The notes below the pieces were generated by a model. That model was not told where the DNA came from and did not search any database. It saw only the letters and a list, made by a program, of their open reading frames with translations. Positions 4,852 to 6,705 of a stretch of 6,705 nucleotides of DNA are shown piece by piece (positions within the stretch are counted from its first letter, which is position 1; each line of letters opens with the position of its first letter). The position numbers and the translations under genes were made by a program. This DNA is from an uncultured Ruminococcus sp. (lineage in GTDB: Bacteria > Bacillota_A > Clostridia > Oscillospirales > Ruminococcaceae): NCBI GenBank assembly GCA_937880065.1, contig CALFMA010000478.1, positions 1 through 6,705 of the forward strand, given 5' to 3'.

Positions 4852-5649
4852 TTATTAATGGCAAGCTCAATGATTTTGAGTTCAAATGTTTCTGCCGCAT
4901 TTGTTTCAGCAAGTGATGAGGAAGTCGGAAGTAACATAACAACCGTTGACGAAAAAAAGCCTGTAAGTACCGAAAAATGCTCTGAACAGCTCATAAATGC
5001 TATGAACAGTGATGCCGCAATATTTAAAGTACAGATTTTGTATCTAGATGTTCCCATAGATGAAGCACGTGAAAGATATGAATATATTACCCGTTTAACA
5101 GAGGAATACCATATAGAACACATGAGCGATGATATTGATGTATATGAACTTATTGAAAAAACACGTGCTTATAATGAGAAACTTTTGACGAAATTAGTTT
5201 ATACAAAGAGTGAAGAATGTGCTGAACAGTTGCTTGCTGAGATTGATGCAGACGTATCAAAGGCGTTAATTCTGCCCACATATTCAATAATTGAATGTGA
5301 ATTAGATTTGGAACAGCTTACAAAGGCATTAGAGCAGGAGCAGATTTATGAAATCAGACTAAGCAGCGAAGTCCCCGATATACAAGCTTCTAGAAATACG
5401 CAAGCTCACGTAAATAATGAAGTTTCACCTCTTACAACAACTACAGTTGTTCCCGTTAATGTTACAGGAGATACAAACTGTGACGGCGTTGTTACAATCG
5501 CCGATGCCGCCGCTATTTTCCAGTCACTTGCTAACCCTGATAAGTACAAATTATCTGCACAGGGCGAGTTTAACGCTGACAGCGAGGGTGACGGAATTAC
5601 AGTTGACGACGCTGTGAGAATTCAGAAGATGCTTGCAGGAATAAAATGA
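4831..5649 (+). CDS. Secreted dockerin type I protein, possible propeptide-inhibitor-like N domain
   Basis: This is a 272-aa exported protein. Residues 1-~28 form a Sec signal peptide (MKKR start, hydrophobic core, VSA or VSAS cleavage area). Residues ~62-183 are an alpha/beta domain; its end (YSIIECELDLEQLTKALEQ, then IYEIRL) recalls the last strand-helix-strand of subtilisin-propeptide/inhibitor I9-like folds. That is a weak structural impression, not a match to a named family. A Thr-rich linker (201-205) leads to a C-terminal dockerin (213-272): first calcium loop D214, N216, D218, D225; second loop NADSEGDGITVDDA, one residue shorter than the classic form, as I associate with Ruminococcus dockerins. 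The dockerin would bind a cohesin on a scaffoldin outside the cell. No catalytic motif is visible. RBS AAGGAGG at 4817-4823; the next gene starts 17 nt after the stop, so the two are probably cotranscribed. Confidence 0.92.
   Translation: MKKRLLSLLMASSMILSSNVSAAFVSASDEEVGSNITTVDEKKPVSTEKCSEQLINAMNSDAAIFKVQILYLDVPIDEARERYEYITRLTEEYHIEHMSDDIDVYELIEKTRAYNEKLLTKLVYTKSEECAEQLLAEIDADVSKALILPTYSIIECELDLEQLTKALEQEQIYEIRLSSEVPDIQASRNTQAHVNNEVSPLTTTTVVPVNVTGDTNCDGVVTIADAAAIFQSLANPDKYKLSAQGEFNADSEGDGITVDDAVRIQKMLAGIK
5497..5641 (+). repeat. Dockerin DNA repeat, copy 1 (copy 2 at 6561-6705)
   Basis: By codon alignment, 136 of 145 bases are identical to 6561-6705, with no gaps. It encodes the dockerin from the end of the first calcium loop to near the C-terminus. 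Confidence 0.9.
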
Positions 5650-5652
5650 ACA

Positions 5653-5687
5653 AAGGAGGAATCATTATGAAAAAAAGATTATTATCA
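5653..5687 (+). repeat. RBS and signal-start repeat, copy 2
   Basis: Matches 34 of 35 bases of 4817-4851, from AAGGAGG through the seventh codon. The identity includes non-coding bases between RBS and ATG, which points to shared ancestry or conversion rather than protein-level constraint. Confidence 0.85.
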
Positions 5688-6705
5688 GCTGTTTTATCAT
5701 CAGCAATTATTATGAGTACCCTTGGTGCAATGACCGGTTCTGCAATATTTGTAGGGGATACAGAGGGTTCAGAATCATATAATAAACGTATCGAGAGTTA
5801 CAACGAAAAATACACATCAAGTCCCGAAATTACTGAATTAGTAGCTGATGTATTCCCCGATTCTGACTGGGATTTGGAAAATGTATGGTCTGTAAATTCA
5901 GGTGAATTTAATTGCCCCAGATTTTTCATAGAACATTCACATCCCGATTATATTTCTTTTCGTTCAGTGACACTTCCTCAAAATGATGAAGAAGTTAAAG
6001 CACTTGTAAATGAAATAAAAGCTGAATTAGGATATGAGGATTTAATTAAGTTAAGTGCAGGTAAAGATGGATTGGATAAGTATTCCAGAATTGGCATTGG
6101 TTTTGTTGAGAAAAACCATCAATTGAATTATATGATTGCGGAAAAAGCCTATGCAATTATTAAAGATAAATGTGAAATATCATCTGTTCAATCAGGTTTT
6201 TCACGAAGGCAATTTATTGATTTAATAGTTTTTAATAGATTATATATTCCCTGTGTGATAGATGGTGTGAAACATACTGAAATAAGGGATGAACGTTTAA
6301 AAGAAATATACGAATCTGTTGACCACGATATGCTTAAAGAAAAGTATAGAGTTACACTTGATGAAAAAGGTGCATTGGAATTTGCCGAAGACATTACGGT
6401 TATTGAAAAACTTCAATGCTTCAAGTATTTCGTTGAAAACTATGATGCACATATAGTCGGAGAGGCTCCTGCTTCAAATGATTCTATGACCGTAGGTGAG
6501 GCTGATTTTTCAGAAATTACCTACCTTGACGGCGACGCTAACCGTGATAAAATCACAACAATTGCCGATGCCGCTGCTATTTTCCAATCACTTGCTAACC
6601 CTGACAAATACAAATTATCTGCACAGGGCGAGTTTAACGCTGACAGCAAAGGTGACGGACTTACAGTTGACGACGCTGTGAGAATTCAGAAGAAGCTTGC
6701 AGGAA
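5667..6705 (+). CDS. Secreted dockerin type I protein, truncated by the window edge
   Basis: The frame is open from ATG 5667 to the right edge (346 full codons, no stop). The first dockerin gene ends two codons after the aligned point, so very little is probably missing. RBS AAGGAGG at 5653-5659. Residues 1-~26 are a signal peptide (MKKRLLSAVLSSAIIM, cleavage near TGSA). Residues ~30-280 form a domain I do not recognise, rich in Glu, Lys, Asp and aromatics, with four cysteines (C83, C169, C196, C251) and no known catalytic signature. The dockerin occupies ~285-346: first calcium loop D290, N292, D294, D301, with Lys where the usual DG glycine sits; second loop NADSKGDGLTVDDA. It is expected outside the cell, bound to a cohesin. 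It shares signal-peptide start and dockerin with the gene before it, but not the middle domain. Confidence 0.9.
   Translation, partial: MKKRLLSAVLSSAIIMSTLGAMTGSAIFVGDTEGSESYNKRIESYNEKYTSSPEITELVADVFPDSDWDLENVWSVNSGEFNCPRFFIEHSHPDYISFRSVTLPQNDEEVKALVNEIKAELGYEDLIKLSAGKDGLDKYSRIGIGFVEKNHQLNYMIAEKAYAIIKDKCEISSVQSGFSRRQFIDLIVFNRLYIPCVIDGVKHTEIRDERLKEIYESVDHDMLKEKYRVTLDEKGALEFAEDITVIEKLQCFKYFVENYDAHIVGEAPASNDSMTVGEADFSEITYLDGDANRDKITTIADAAAIFQSLANPDKYKLSAQGEFNADSKGDGLTVDDAVRIQKKLAG
6561..6705 (+). repeat. Dockerin DNA repeat, copy 2
   Basis: Second copy of the dockerin-coding repeat, 94% identical to 5497-5641. Of nine differences, five are silent; the others give E to K (two bases in one codon), I to L and M to K. 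Similarity falls sharply just upstream, where the two genes have DGVVT versus DKITT in the first loop. Confidence 0.9.

Noticed and set aside
5417..5617. Plus-strand frame overlapping the first dockerin, and its look-alike at 6496-6681
   Set aside because: Both are out-of-frame readings of the dockerin-coding repeat. They resemble each other only because the underlying DNA repeats; neither has its own RBS context.
1..6705. CRISPR array
   Set aside because: No set of regularly spaced identical repeats is present; repeats seen are palindromic elements or coding duplications.

Overview
The window looks like chromosomal DNA from a low-GC, anaerobic, gut-type Firmicute, most likely a Ruminococcus-like member of the Oscillospiraceae. 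The evidence is a clostridial-type 16S rRNA 5' end, strong AAGGAGG ribosome binding sites, consensus sigma-A promoters, a VanRS-type two-component pair, and two secreted proteins ending in type I dockerin modules of the Ruminococcus kind. Genus-level placement is inference.

Layout: (1) Positions 1-735 are transcribed leftwards. They hold the first ~159 nt of a 16S rRNA gene, its leader with a boxA-like antitermination site, and four near-consensus sigma-A promoters in series. A tRNA-Ile(GAT) gene lies between the two rRNA-proximal promoters and the two distal ones. (2) Positions 736-963 are a divergent intergenic region with direct repeats and the promoter for the rightward genes. (3) Positions 964-4358 encode an OmpR-family response regulator and, 14 nt later, an unusually large (889 aa) six-TM sensor histidine kinase with a long, acidic, Thr/Glu-rich extracytoplasmic region. 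(4) Positions ~4341-4556 form an intergenic palindrome-rich element (MITE-like or REP-like) that begins inside the last codons of the kinase. (5) Positions 4557-4830 are a non-coding leader/promoter region. (6) Positions 4831-5649 and 5667-6705 (running off the right edge) encode two tandem secreted dockerin proteins. They share a near-identical ribosome binding site and signal-peptide start and a 94% identical dockerin DNA segment, but have unrelated middle domains.

Working model: the two-component pair senses something outside the cell. The two dockerin proteins are exported and dock onto cohesin scaffoldins. Neither has a recognisable carbohydrate-active domain; the first has a weak resemblance to protease-propeptide/inhibitor-I9-like domains. 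A short sequence just upstream of, and including, a TTGACA is shared between the regulator promoter and the dockerin leader, so the kinase-regulator pair may control the dockerin genes. That link is a hypothesis.
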